From Streptomyces sp. NBC_00358 (GTDB lineage Bacteria > Actinomycetota > Actinomycetes > Streptomycetales > Streptomycetaceae): a stretch of DNA of 64,000 bases. The translations under genes were made by a program, and so were the position numbers. This document shows, piece by piece, positions 52,363 through 63,800 of the stretch. The notes below the pieces were generated by a model. The model made no database searches. It saw nothing but the letters and a program-made list of their open reading frames with translations, and was not told where the DNA came from. The stretch covers positions 2,542,001 to 2,606,000 of the forward strand of contig NZ_CP107976.1 in the NCBI RefSeq assembly GCF_036099295.1, given 5' to 3'. Each line of letters starts with the position of its first letter. Positions within the stretch are counted from its first letter, which is position 1.

Positions 52363-52872
52363 ATGCGGGACTCCGGGGGTGACGGGAGTCGCCGGAGCGG
52401 CGGGCTGCGCACGGGACGCTGCGCGCGCACCGGCCGCTTTGGCCGCACCGGCCGCTTTGGCCGCGGTGGCCGCGGTAGCCCCGGTGGCCCCGGTGGCCCC
52501 GGTGGCCCCGGGGTGCGTACCGGACGCGGCGGACCCGGCGGTGGCCTCGGCCGCGCCCTGTCGGCGGCCGCGTTCGCGAACCTGCTGATCGGAGGGGTCG
52601 GGATCGTTCCCGGCCTGTGCGTGCGGTGGCTGCTGACCCGCTTCCCGTCCGTCCACTGCGACGGCCCCTTCGGCTGCCACCGGGAGACATCCGACAACGC
52701 CCTGGGCCTGATCGCCGGCGCGGTGCTGGGCGGCGGCTTCGTCCTCGGCATGGTGCTGGTGGTGGACATCCTGATGCCCTACCAGGAGGGCCGCCCGATG
52801 GGCCCCTGGCTCAGCATGACCGCCCTCGTCCCGGCACCGCTCCTGCTGGGGCAGGCGGTGGGGTGGTTCTGA
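52363..52872 (+). CDS. Small membrane protein with repeat-rich N-terminus
   Basis: 169 aa from ATG 52363, with GGGAGGAGG about seven bases upstream. Residues 1-65 are Arg/Gly/Thr/Pro repeats (RTGRFGRTGRFGRGG, then GGPGGPGGPG) encoded by short tandem DNA repeats (52420-52515). Residues 66-169 have three hydrophobic segments (ALSAAAFANLLIGGVGIVPG, ALGLIAGAVLGGGFVLGMVL, and near the C-terminus) separated by HCDGPFGCHRETSD with two cysteines. I do not recognise the family. It is divergent from the LPMO gene. Confidence 0.6.
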   Translation: MRDSGGDGSRRSGGLRTGRCARTGRFGRTGRFGRGGRGSPGGPGGPGGPGVRTGRGGPGGGLGRALSAAAFANLLIGGVGIVPGLCVRWLLTRFPSVHCDGPFGCHRETSDNALGLIAGAVLGGGFVLGMVLVVDILMPYQEGRPMGPWLSMTALVPAPLLLGQAVGWF

Positions 52873-53561
52873 GGCGGGTCGGGGCCGGGGGTCCGGCCCC
52901 TGGGTCCGCACGGGGGTCCGCCCCGGGGCCGGGCCGTCGAGCCCGTGGGCCGTCGGCCGGGTGTCGTCGGGACCGGGGAGTGGACGGTGGCTTCGTCTCC
53001 GGGGTGGGGGCGGGTGTGTGGTCCCGCGGGGCCGCCGCCGTCTCCGGGCCCGGCGAGGGCCGGAGTCGGGCCGGGGCCGTAGGCCGGGGGCCAGGAGCCG
53101 GAGGCCGGGAGTCAGGAGCCGGAGGCCGGGGGCCAGGGGTCGAGGCCGGGAGCCGAAGGCCAGGAGCCGGGGCCGGAGGCCAGGAGCCGGAGGCCGGGGG
53201 CCAGGGGTCGAGGCCGGGGCCCGTGGGTCATCGGGCGGACGTCATCGCATCCGAGGGAAGGCGGTGGCCCCCGGGGCGGGGCGCGGGTGCGCGCTCCCGC
53301 GGACGCCCCACCGGGCCCGGCGAGAGCACGGGCCTGGTGCCGGGGCCGTGGGTCATCGGCCGGGAGCCGGGGATCGTGGGCCGTCGGCCCGGAAGCCGGG
53401 GCCCGTGGGCCCGGGCCGTCGGCCCGGGCCGGGGGGCCGGGGGCCGTCTGCCAGGGCCAGGGCCATCGTCGGGGGCGAGGGCCGAGGAGCGAGGCCCGAG
53501 GGTCGTCGGCCCCGGCCCCCGCCCTGGGTCGTCGGCCGTCGGCCGTCGGACGGGTGCCGTC
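52873..53561. repeat. Low-complexity GC-rich repeat field
   Basis: Nearly pure G/C-rich repeats of GGAGCCGGAGGCCGGGGGCC type. A 38-bp unit at 53113-53150 recurs exactly at 53181-53218. The segment 52980-53033 is a near copy of 53571-53625, the last codons of the histidine kinase gene, so kinase 3' DNA has been copied about 590 bp downstream. GGGCCGTGGGTCATCGG-like lines recur near 53220 and 53345. No gene is supported. Confidence 0.8.
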
Positions 53562-55325
53562 TCAGCCGGGGTGGACGGTGGCTTCCTCTCCGGGGTGGGG
53601 GGCGGGTGTGTGGTCCGCCGGGCCCGGAGATGGTGGCGGCTCCACGGGGGGCGCGGGGTGCGCGGCCGGGAGTTCGACGGTGAACTCCGTGCGGCCCGGG
53701 GTGCTCTCGGCGTGGATGCGGCCTTGGTGGGCCGTGGTGATCGCGGCGGCGACGGCGAGGCCGAGACCCGAGCCGCCGTGTCCGGGCGAGACACGGGAGC
53801 GGGAGGGGTCGGCCCGGCTGAAGGGTTCGAAGACCCTGGGCAGCAGGGCGGGCGGGATGCCGGGGCCGTCGTCGCGGACCCGGATCACCCAGGACGTACC
53901 GGTGGCCTCCACCGTGGCGACGACCGTCGTGCCCGCCGGCGTGTGCGCGCGTGCGTTGGCCAGCAGCCGCGACACCGCCTGGCGGAGCCCTGCCTCGTCG
54001 CCGGCCACCACGGCCGGGGAGTCCAGGGGCAGGGCCAACTGCCAGGTGTGCTCCTCCCCCGCGGCCCGCGCGTCCCGCACCGCCTCGGCGACCAGCGCCG
54101 CCAGGTCCACCTCCGCCGACGGCCAAGGCCGCCCCTCGTCGAGCCGGGCGAGCAGCAGCAGATCCTCGACGAGGCCCGTCATCCGCGCCGACTCGGCGGA
54201 CACCCGCCGCCAGGCCAGCGCCGCGTCGACCCGCCCGGCGCCCCGGTTCATCAGTTCGGCGAATCCGGCGATGGACGCCAGCGGCGTACGGAGTTCATGG
54301 CTCGCGTCGGCGAGGAAGCGGCGCACGCGCTCCTCACCGCGGCGTGCCTCCTCCTCGCCGCGCAGGCGTTCCGCGCGGGAGGTCTGGGCGTGGTCGATCA
54401 GCCGGTTGAGCGCGGCGCCGACCTGGCCGGCCTCGCTGCCGGGGTCCGCGTCCTGTTCGGGTACCCGGGGCGGGCCGGTCACCCCGCCGGGCCCGAGCGG
54501 CGACCGGGAGACCTCGGCGGCGACGGCCGCCACCCGTTCGAGTGGGCGCAGTTGACGCCGGACGACGACCGCGCAGACGCAGCCCACGACGGTGAGACCC
54601 GCGGCCGCCACCACGCCCTCGACCACGACCAGACCACGGATCGTGTCCTGTACGTCGTCCATCGGCAGGGCGGTGAGCACGGGCCGTCCGCCGCCGTCGA
54701 GCGCGGTGAACCGGTAGGTGCCGAGCCCGGGAACCGACCGGGTGTGCAGGGTCCCGTCCGGCGCCGCACCGGCGAGCGCGGAGCGCTGGGCCGGGCCGAG
54801 TTCACGCGGCGCGCCGGAGCGGGTGACCAACTCGGCCGTGAGGACGGCTCCGCCGCCGTCGAGCCGGGCGGTGATCGTGCCGGTCGGCTGCCCGCGCTCG
54901 TCGAGGGACCCGGGGCCCGTCCCCGCGGCCGCCCCGGCCGGCACGGCGCTCCGGCTGCGCTCGGCGGCGTCGCCGACCCGTCGGTCCAAGTCGCCGAGCA
55001 GGTGGGCGCGTTGCTCGAGGACCGTGGCGAACCCCATGGTCACGCAGACCGCGAGAAGCGCCAGTACGACGAGGCCGAGAAGCCGCGCGCGCAGGGATCG
55101 GACCCCGGCCGATCGGGAGCTGGTGGATCGGGAGCTGGTGAATCGGGAGCTGGTGAATCGGCCGGTGGATAGGGAGCCAGTGGATCGGGGGCCGGTGAAT
55201 CGGCCGGTGGATCGGAGGCCGGTGGATCGCTTTGGCTGGGGCGTCGGGCAAAGGGGCCGCTTCCGGCGGGACCGTCCGCGCCACCGTGTCCGCGGTGACC
55301 GGCGTGCGCCGGGCAGGGTGCTCAT
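53562..55325 (-). CDS. Sensor histidine kinase (partner regulator missing)
   Basis: 587 aa. Residues 25-75 are pentapeptide repeats (RSTGR/RFTSS type). The rest is a classical membrane kinase: helix (about 80-100), extracellular sensor, helix (about 225-250), HAMP, H-box with RRFLADASHELRTPLASIAG, N-box RQAVSRLLANARAHTPAG, and G-boxes VRDDGPGIPPAL and GHGGSGLGLAVAA. The C-terminus adds a Pro/His-rich tail. The ATG overlaps the stop of a response-regulator remnant, showing that it was once the second gene of a regulator-kinase operon. Catalytic residues are intact, so it may work with a distant regulator. Confidence 0.88.
   Translation of the reverse strand: MSTLPGARRSPRTRWRGRSRRKRPLCPTPQPKRSTGLRSTGRFTGPRSTGSLSTGRFTSSRFTSSRSTSSRSAGVRSLRARLLGLVVLALLAVCVTMGFATVLEQRAHLLGDLDRRVGDAAERSRSAVPAGAAAGTGPGSLDERGQPTGTITARLDGGGAVLTAELVTRSGAPRELGPAQRSALAGAAPDGTLHTRSVPGLGTYRFTALDGGGRPVLTALPMDDVQDTIRGLVVVEGVVAAAGLTVVGCVCAVVVRRQLRPLERVAAVAAEVSRSPLGPGGVTGPPRVPEQDADPGSEAGQVGAALNRLIDHAQTSRAERLRGEEEARRGEERVRRFLADASHELRTPLASIAGFAELMNRGAGRVDAALAWRRVSAESARMTGLVEDLLLLARLDEGRPWPSAEVDLAALVAEAVRDARAAGEEHTWQLALPLDSPAVVAGDEAGLRQAVSRLLANARAHTPAGTTVVATVEATGTSWVIRVRDDGPGIPPALLPRVFEPFSRADPSRSRVSPGHGGSGLGLAVAAAITTAHQGRIHAESTPGRTEFTVELPAAHPAPPVEPPPSPGPADHTPAPHPGEEATVHPG
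55111..55230 (-). repeat. 12-15 bp tandem repeats in the kinase N-terminus
   Basis: Eight or so units of GATCGGGAGCTGGTG and variants (AATCGGCCGGTG) in tandem, encoding the Arg-Ser/Phe-Thr-Ser-Ser pentapeptides. All units are multiples of three, so the frame is kept. Confidence 0.85.
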
Positions 55326-55400
55326 CTCCCGTTCTCCGGCGGCCTGACGGCGTACCTGGAGCCGCGCACCGTACGGACCGGGGCCGCCCGCCCGGTGCCG
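55322..55400 (-). pseudogene. Remnant 3' end of an OmpR-type response regulator gene
   Basis: The frame ending at the kinase start reads APVRTVRGSRYAVRPPENGR and then stops, which is the last recognition-wing strand of OmpR/PhoB regulators (consensus RTVRGxGYxLRPP). The TGA overlaps the kinase ATG (ATGA). Only 337 bp remain before the aconitase gene and no receiver domain is encoded, so most of the gene has been deleted. Confidence 0.65.
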
Positions 55401-55638
55401 CGTCCACGGCGCGTACGGGCGACGGACGGCAGACCGGCGCGTACCGGATCGTCGTGGACGATCGGCACACGGACACGGACGTGACCGACAAGGAACCCAG
55501 ATGCGCCATACATGGGGCAATCGTGGCCCGGCCCGCTGGGGGAAGCCTGTGTTCCACCTGAGCAACGCCGATGTCCTGAAGCCGGGTTCGGGGGCGACGG
55601 CGTAGGTGACGGCGCAGGCAGCCTCGACGGGCACGGCG

Positions 55639-55674
55639 GAGGGCCGCACCCCCGTCACCGGGGATGCGGCCCTC
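55639..55674 (-). terminator. Terminator after acnA
   Basis: GAGGGCCGCA / TGCGGCCCTC arms with an inner CCCC/GGGG helix and one bulged A, 63 bp past the aconitase stop. Confidence 0.8.
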
Positions 55675-55736
55675 ACCTGCCTTGGAGCTGCCCTGCCGCT
55701 GTGGTCGGGCTGTCCTGCAACTGCCCTACCGGACGC

Positions 55737-58538
<2,802 letters not shown>

Positions 58539-58593
58539 GTAACCCTTACCGCCGGATGGACGACGCAGTGCGACTGCGGTACGCCTCGGCAGA

Positions 58594-58611
58594 TATCTCG
58601 ATGTCGAGATA
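58594..58611. promoter_or_regulatory. 18-bp palindrome upstream of acnA (TamR-like)
   Basis: TATCTCGA-TG-TCGAGATA has perfect 8-bp arms, the form of MarR-family operators. S. coelicolor TamR, a MarR protein answering to citrate and trans-aconitate, is reported to control aconitase, so this is a strong candidate for its site. The link is from memory of the family. Confidence 0.6.
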
Positions 58612-59191
58612 ACTCTAGTACATGGGGGCGGGCAGGTCATGTCCGGGCGCCCGCATGTCCGGCCGGTGTCGCTTGTACCGGTCGGAGCGCCTTGTCCGAA
58701 TCGGAGCGGCTCGGCCGACGGGGAGACCCGCAGAGCGGGCGCCATGGAGGGACCCGCACCGACGGGCGCCGCCGGCCGCCAGCGCCCTCAGCCGAAGAAG
58801 CGACCGCGTCCGGCACGGCGGCCACCGGCCCACGGCGGTCACCGGCACACGGCGATCACCGGCGTTCAGGCCCGAAGACGCCCGAACCCAGGACACTCGC
58901 CCACCCACGCACCTGCCCGCCTGCCCGCCTGCCCGCCTGCCCGCAGACAACGGTCACTCGTCCGGAACGGCGGACACTCCAGGCACCCCGCCCGCAGGCC
59001 CCCATTCGCGCGCCCCGAGCCCCAGCCCCAACCCCAGCCCCCATGGACGCAATCCGTCACCCCGGAGATGCAACTCAGCCCATCACGAAGGAAGTTGACA
59101 CCCCGAAGCCGAGGGCAGGCACATCGGAGCGGTTTCGGGGTACCCGGTGTCCGCCGGGAACGTCCCGGCCCGACCGACGCAGGGGGCACCC

Positions 59192-59386
59192 ATGCCGCTG
59201 ACCTTCCGCAAGAGCTTCCGCATCCTTCCCGGGCTGCGGCTCAACATCAACCGCAAGTCGTGGTCCATCACCTCGGGCGGGAAGAACGGACCGAGGCGCA
59301 CGCACAGCAGCACCGGACGCCGGACGACGTCGATGGACCTGCCCGGGCCGTTCGGCTGGCGCAAGACGACCCGTAAGGCAAAGTGA
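59192..59386 (+). CDS. DUF4236 small protein
   Basis: 64 aa from ATG 59192, with AGGGGG upstream. The sequence LTFRKSFRILPGLRLNINRK, then GGK...STGRRTTSMDLPGPFGW, is the whole DUF4236 domain, a short basic beta-rich protein found across bacteria and some phages. No signal or membrane segment is present, and the function is unknown. It stands alone between acnA and the XRE-MurA gene, both of which have their own control regions. Confidence 0.88.
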   Translation: MPLTFRKSFRILPGLRLNINRKSWSITSGGKNGPRRTHSSTGRRTTSMDLPGPFGWRKTTRKAK

Positions 59387-59615
59387 CCTAATAGCGACAT
59401 ACGATCTCAGTATCGACGAACCGTCACGGAACCGCCTCTTCACGCCATTCGCCGGCGGTGGCGCGTACTCGCGGAACCTTCCGGCCCGTCGCGAGCGCCA
59501 CCGCCGGGCGGGCGCGGGCACCCGAACTCCCCCTCGAACAAAGCCTCCTGGACCGGGCCACCCGGAAGGCCGCGCTCCATTTCTCTTTATCTCACATCCG
59601 ATATACGGTCGCGCC

Positions 59616-61145
59616 ATGGCAGACGACTACCTCGTACGTATCGGCAAGCTCATCCGTGACGCCCGGCAACACCGGGGCTGGACACAGTCGCAGCTTGCCG
59701 AGGCGCTCGGCACCAGTCAGAGCGCCGTCAATCGCATCGAGCGCGGCAACCAAAACATCAGCCTTGAGATGATCGCCCGAATCGGTGAGGCGCTGGACAG
59801 TGAGATCGTCTCGCTCGGATATGCGGGTCCGATGCATCTGCGCGTGGTCGGCGGGCGTCGTCTGTCCGGCTCGATCGACGTCAAGACCAGCAAGAACGCC
59901 TGTGTCGCGCTGCTGTGCGCGACCCTCCTGAACAAGGGGCGCACCGTGCTGCGCCGGGTGGCGCGGATCGAAGAGGTGTACCGCCTGCTGGAGGTCCTCA
60001 GCTCGATCGGTGTCCGCACCCGGTGGATCAACGGCGGGGTCGACCTGGAGATCGTGCCGCCGAGCGAGCTGAACATGGAGGCCATCGACGCCGAGGCCGC
60101 CATCCGCACGCGGTCCATCATCATGTTCCTCGGCCCGCTGCTGCACCGCCTGGAGGCGTTCAAGCTGCCGTACGCGGGCGGTTGCGACCTCGGCACCCGG
60201 ACCATCGAGCCGCACATGATCGCGCTGCGCCGGTTCGGCCTCGACATCGCCGCGACCGAGGGGCTCTACCACGCGCGGGTCGACCGGTCCGTCACGCCCG
60301 GCCGGCCGATCGTGCTGACCGAGCGCGGGGACACGGTCACCGAGAACGCGCTGCTCGCCGCCGCCCGCCACGACGGCGTCACGGTCATCCGCAACGCGTC
60401 CTCCAACTACATGGTCCAGGACCTGTGCTTCTTCCTGGAGGCCCTGGGCGTACGGGTGGAGGGCATCGGCACCACGACGCTCACCGTGCACGGCGTGCCG
60501 AACATCGACGTCGACGTGGACTACTCGCCCTCCGAGGACCCGGTCGAGGCGATGAGCCTGCTCGCCGCCGCCGTGGTCACCGAGTCCGAGCTGACGGTGT
60601 GCCGGGTGCCGATCGAGTTCCTGGAGATCGAGCTCGCCGTCCTGGAGGAGATGGGCCTCGACCACGACCGTACGCCCGAGTACTTCGCGGACAACGGCCG
60701 TACGCGGCTGATCGACCTGACGGTGCGGCCCTCCAAGCTGGAGGCGCCCATCGACAAGATCCACCCGATGCCGTTCCCGGGCCTGAACATCGACAACGTC
60801 CCGTTCTTCGCGGCCATCGCAGCCACCGCGCAGGGCCAGACGCTGATCCACGACTGGGTCTACGACAACCGGGCGATCTACCTGACCGACCTCAACCGCC
60901 TCGGCGGCCGGCTCCAGCTCCTCGACCCGCACCGGGTGCTCGTCGAGGGCCCGACCCGCTGGCGCGCCGCCGAGATGATGTGCCCGCCCGCGCTGCGGCC
61001 CGCCGTGGTCGTCCTGCTCGCGATGATGGCGGCCGACGGCACCTCGGTCCTGCGGAACGTGTACGTCATCAACCGCGGCTACGAGGACCTCGCGGAGCGC
61101 CTGAACTCGATCGGCGCGCAGATCGAGATCTTCCGGGACATCTGA
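59616..61145 (+). CDS. murA2: MurA-type enolpyruvyl transferase fused to an XRE helix-turn-helix
   Basis: 509 aa. Residues 1-65 are a Cro/cI-type DNA-binding domain (WTQSQLAEALGTSQSAVNRI, recognition helix included). Residues 73-509 are a full-length UDP-GlcNAc 1-carboxyvinyltransferase: K93-N94 in TSKNACVALL, the PEP-binding cysteine C190 in YAGGCDLGTRTIEPHM, Asp in MPFPGLNIDNVPF and Arg in CPPALRPAVVVL. All main catalytic residues are kept. It should make UDP-GlcNAc-enolpyruvate, the first step of peptidoglycan precursor synthesis, and may bind DNA as well. It is a second MurA in Streptomyces (SCO5998-like). Its promoter region is AT-rich, 59578-59610. Confidence 0.93.
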   Translation: MADDYLVRIGKLIRDARQHRGWTQSQLAEALGTSQSAVNRIERGNQNISLEMIARIGEALDSEIVSLGYAGPMHLRVVGGRRLSGSIDVKTSKNACVALLCATLLNKGRTVLRRVARIEEVYRLLEVLSSIGVRTRWINGGVDLEIVPPSELNMEAIDAEAAIRTRSIIMFLGPLLHRLEAFKLPYAGGCDLGTRTIEPHMIALRRFGLDIAATEGLYHARVDRSVTPGRPIVLTERGDTVTENALLAAARHDGVTVIRNASSNYMVQDLCFFLEALGVRVEGIGTTTLTVHGVPNIDVDVDYSPSEDPVEAMSLLAAAVVTESELTVCRVPIEFLEIELAVLEEMGLDHDRTPEYFADNGRTRLIDLTVRPSKLEAPIDKIHPMPFPGLNIDNVPFFAAIAATAQGQTLIHDWVYDNRAIYLTDLNRLGGRLQLLDPHRVLVEGPTRWRAAEMMCPPALRPAVVVLLAMMAADGTSVLRNVYVINRGYEDLAERLNSIGAQIEIFRDI

Positions 61146-61367
61146 GCGACCTTCGCGGGAACACCGCCGCTCCACTTCTCGATCAGGTGTGTACGGGTCG
61201 GGAGGTGGTGCGGCGGCTCGCTTTCCGGGTCGGGATCCCGCACCGCCCAAGGACTCCTGACGCATTGAGCCGCGGGGCTGCGGGCTGACCCGCGCTTGAT
61301 CCTTTCTCCATGTATCCGCTCCCGCCGACCAAGATCGATCGCAGGTCGGCCCCATAGGGTCCAAGGC

Positions 61368-62027
61368 ATGACGACATCCCTTGCCGGCAGTGCCTTCGAC
61401 TCGCTCCGCCTCGACGCCGTGCCCGACCAGGAGACGCTGCGCCGGGCCTATGAACTCCCCAGTGACGCGGCCGTACGCAAGCAGATGACCGAACTCACCG
61501 AACAGACCCAGCGGTTGATCAGATGCTCATCGCTGGTCCTGGTCGCCAGCACGGACGCCGAGGGCAACTGTGACGTTTCCCCGCGCGGCGGCCCCGCCGG
61601 GTTCGTCGCCGTCCTGGACGCACGGACGGTGGCGATACCGGACGCGACCGGCAACAAGCGTCTGGACACCCTGCAGAACGTCGTCGCCACCGGACGGGCC
61701 GGACTGCTGTTCGTCATCCCGGGGCGCACCACGACGCTCAGGGTGAACGGCCGGGCCTGCGTCTCCACCCGCCCGGAGCTGCTGTCGCAGCTGACCGCCG
61801 TGGGCAAGCCGCCGGCCAGTGCGCTGGTGGTGGGGATCGAGGAGGTCTACCCGCACTGCCCCAAGGCGCTCCTGCGCAGCGGGGCCTGGAAGCCGGAGCA
61901 GTGGCTGCCCGCGGACGCCCAGCCGGCCTCGGCCGAGGTGACGCTGGCCCAGCTCCGGATGCCGGAACTGACGATCGCCGACATCGAGCAGACGGAGGCG
62001 GACTCGCTGAAGTACCGGTACGAGTAA
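61368..62027 (+). CDS. PPOX-class FMN-dependent flavoprotein
   Basis: 219 aa from ATG 61368. The split beta-barrel of the pyridoxamine-phosphate-oxidase superfamily is seen in LVLVASTDAEGNCDVSPRGG and DARTVAIPDATGNKRLDTLQ, with a following VVATGRAGLLFVIPGRTTTL strand pair. It matches the MSMEG_1061-type subgroup as I recall, with a family-specific C-terminus containing HCPKALLRSGAWKPEQW. It probably binds FMN or F420 and reduces a small molecule. The substrate is unknown. Confidence 0.88.
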   Translation: MTTSLAGSAFDSLRLDAVPDQETLRRAYELPSDAAVRKQMTELTEQTQRLIRCSSLVLVASTDAEGNCDVSPRGGPAGFVAVLDARTVAIPDATGNKRLDTLQNVVATGRAGLLFVIPGRTTTLRVNGRACVSTRPELLSQLTAVGKPPASALVVGIEEVYPHCPKALLRSGAWKPEQWLPADAQPASAEVTLAQLRMPELTIADIEQTEADSLKYRYE

Positions 62028-62347
62028 CGGGCCGACCAGCGACTGCTGAACCACCGGCTCCGCCGAACCCCGGACCGGTACACCCCAGGATCAATCGCGG
62101 GGCATCCGTCTATGGGGAATGGCGTATCAGGGTCAAGGACGACAGCGGGAGTCCGGGACGCCCGCGTCGCTCACTCGGCCCGACCGCGCAGCAGGCGGGT
62201 GTTCCTCGGCGGCGAGGATCGTCCCTGCCCGATGCACCTGTCGGCACATCACCTGCACCATGTTCGAATCACCGGACACCCTCTCGGCCTCGTTCCATGA
62301 CCCGGTGAGGCCGCCGGCCCGGATTGCCGGCGGCCCTCCGCGGTCGA
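62028..62347. other. Convergent gap after the PPOX gene
   Basis: 320 bp. I see no gene here, only the terminator at 62309-62335. Confidence 0.5.
62309..62335. terminator. Terminator after the secreted DUF6299-like gene
   Basis: GGCCGCCGGC / GCCGGCGGCC, 10-bp stem with a 7-base loop, 12 bp beyond the stop of the minus-strand gene. Confidence 0.75.
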
Positions 62348-62833
<486 letters not shown>

Positions 62834-63048
62834 TCAACAGGTACCTGTCCGGAGCCCCGAGGGCGGTGATCATCACCCCTTTGGTGGCGAGTTGGCACCG
62901 TCCGTCTTGGGGACGTCCGAGAGTTGTCCTCGTGTTGTCACGCTTCACGGCCGGCTGTTCCGATCGGCTCGCCGCGCGCGCATGGTCTCTTCATGAGGGG
63001 CGACGACAACGCCGCCGACACTCCTCGCATCCCCTGTGGAGGCGCACC

Positions 63049-63243
63049 ATGTGTTCACACCGGTCCTCGTGCCCGTCCGCGGACACCGCCGCCCCGCACA
63101 TCGTCTCGGCCCACCCCGAGCAGGGCTGGAACCTCCTGTGCAACGGCGCGATCGTCTTCGACGACAGTGGCGAACTGCTCCCCGACGGGAGCGTGATCGC
63201 TCCGCACCGGGTGTTCGTCGGGCGGCTGGCCGTCGCGGCCTGA
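63049..63243 (+). CDS. DUF5999 small protein
   Basis: 64 aa from ATG 63049. The start MCSHRSSCPSADTAAPH is followed by HPEQGWNLLCNGAIVFDDSG and ELLPDGSVIAPHR, the full DUF5999 domain of actinomycetes. The early Cys-His-Cys arrangement could bind metal, but this is not shown. The open frame extends upstream without start signals. Usually a stand-alone gene of unknown function. Confidence 0.88.
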   Translation: MCSHRSSCPSADTAAPHIVSAHPEQGWNLLCNGAIVFDDSGELLPDGSVIAPHRVFVGRLAVAA

Positions 63244-63267
63244 ACTCCGGCCGCTCTCCCCGCGGCC

Positions 63268-63666
63268 CTACGCCAGCACGGCGAAGCCGTCGAGTTCGAC
63301 CAGCGCCTGTTCGTCCCACAGGCGCGTGGCGCCGATGACGGCCATCGCGGGGTAGTCGCGGCCCGCCAGCCGGCGCCAGATGCGGCCCAGTTCGGGAGCG
63401 TGGACCCGGTAGTCGGCGATGTCCGTGGCGTAGACCGTGACCCGGGCGAGGTCCGACGGTTCTCCGCCCGCGGCGCGCAGCGCGGTCAGCAGGTTGGTCA
63501 GCGCCCGCTCGAACTGCAGGGGCAGGGTCTCCCCCACCACCTTCCCGTCCACGTCGAGCGCGGTCTGGCCGGCGAGGAAGACAACCCGGGAGCCGGTGGC
63601 CACGACGGCGTGGGAGAACCCCGCGGGCGGGGAGAGTTCGGGCGGGTTGACGCGATCGGCGGTCAT
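63268..63666 (-). CDS. RidA-family protein lacking the catalytic arginine
   Basis: 132 aa. It is a YjgF/YER057c/UK114 fold with VFLAGQTALDVDGKVVG, QFERALTNLLTALRAAGGEP and LARVTVYATDIADY. Authentic RidA deaminases carry an essential Arg in a PARSAV segment; here it reads YPAMAVIGATRL, so enamine/imine deaminase activity is unlikely and it belongs to one of the other Rid groups. It is downstream of an acyl-CoA dehydrogenase gene on the same strand. Its start codon lies in the first unit of a 35-bp tandem repeat. Confidence 0.88.
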   Translation of the reverse strand: MTADRVNPPELSPPAGFSHAVVATGSRVVFLAGQTALDVDGKVVGETLPLQFERALTNLLTALRAAGGEPSDLARVTVYATDIADYRVHAPELGRIWRRLAGRDYPAMAVIGATRLWDEQALVELDGFAVLA

Positions 63667-63800
63667 TCGCCCCTCGCTTCAGGTGTCTGTCCGGCGGTCA
63701 TGCGCGCCCCGCTTCTGGTCTCTGTCCGGCGGTCATGCGGACCCCGTTCCCTGTGCTCGGTGGACGGTCACGCGGGCCCCGTTTCCCTCGTCGGCTCGGT
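63661..63800. repeat. Four 35-bp tandem repeats at the RidA/acyl-CoA dehydrogenase junction
   Basis: Units start at GGTCAT/C 63661, 63696, 63731 and 63766, exactly 35 bp apart, each running GGTCATGCG-(C/G)-CCCCGTTTC...TCTGTCCGGC. The first contains the RidA ATG and the last contains the dehydrogenase TGA. Confidence 0.9.

Noticed and set aside
52980..53625. Degraded mobile element or second kinase gene
   Set aside because: Only the last codons of the kinase are duplicated. No transposase, terminal inverted repeats or target duplication is visible.
52617..55172. 851-codon plus-strand frame across the repeat field and the kinase
   Set aside because: Runs antisense to the kinase and through simple repeats; no domain and no start signal.
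58905..58945. CRISPR-like array
   Set aside because: The CCTGCCCG units are 8 bp, directly tandem, without spacers, and no cas genes are present.
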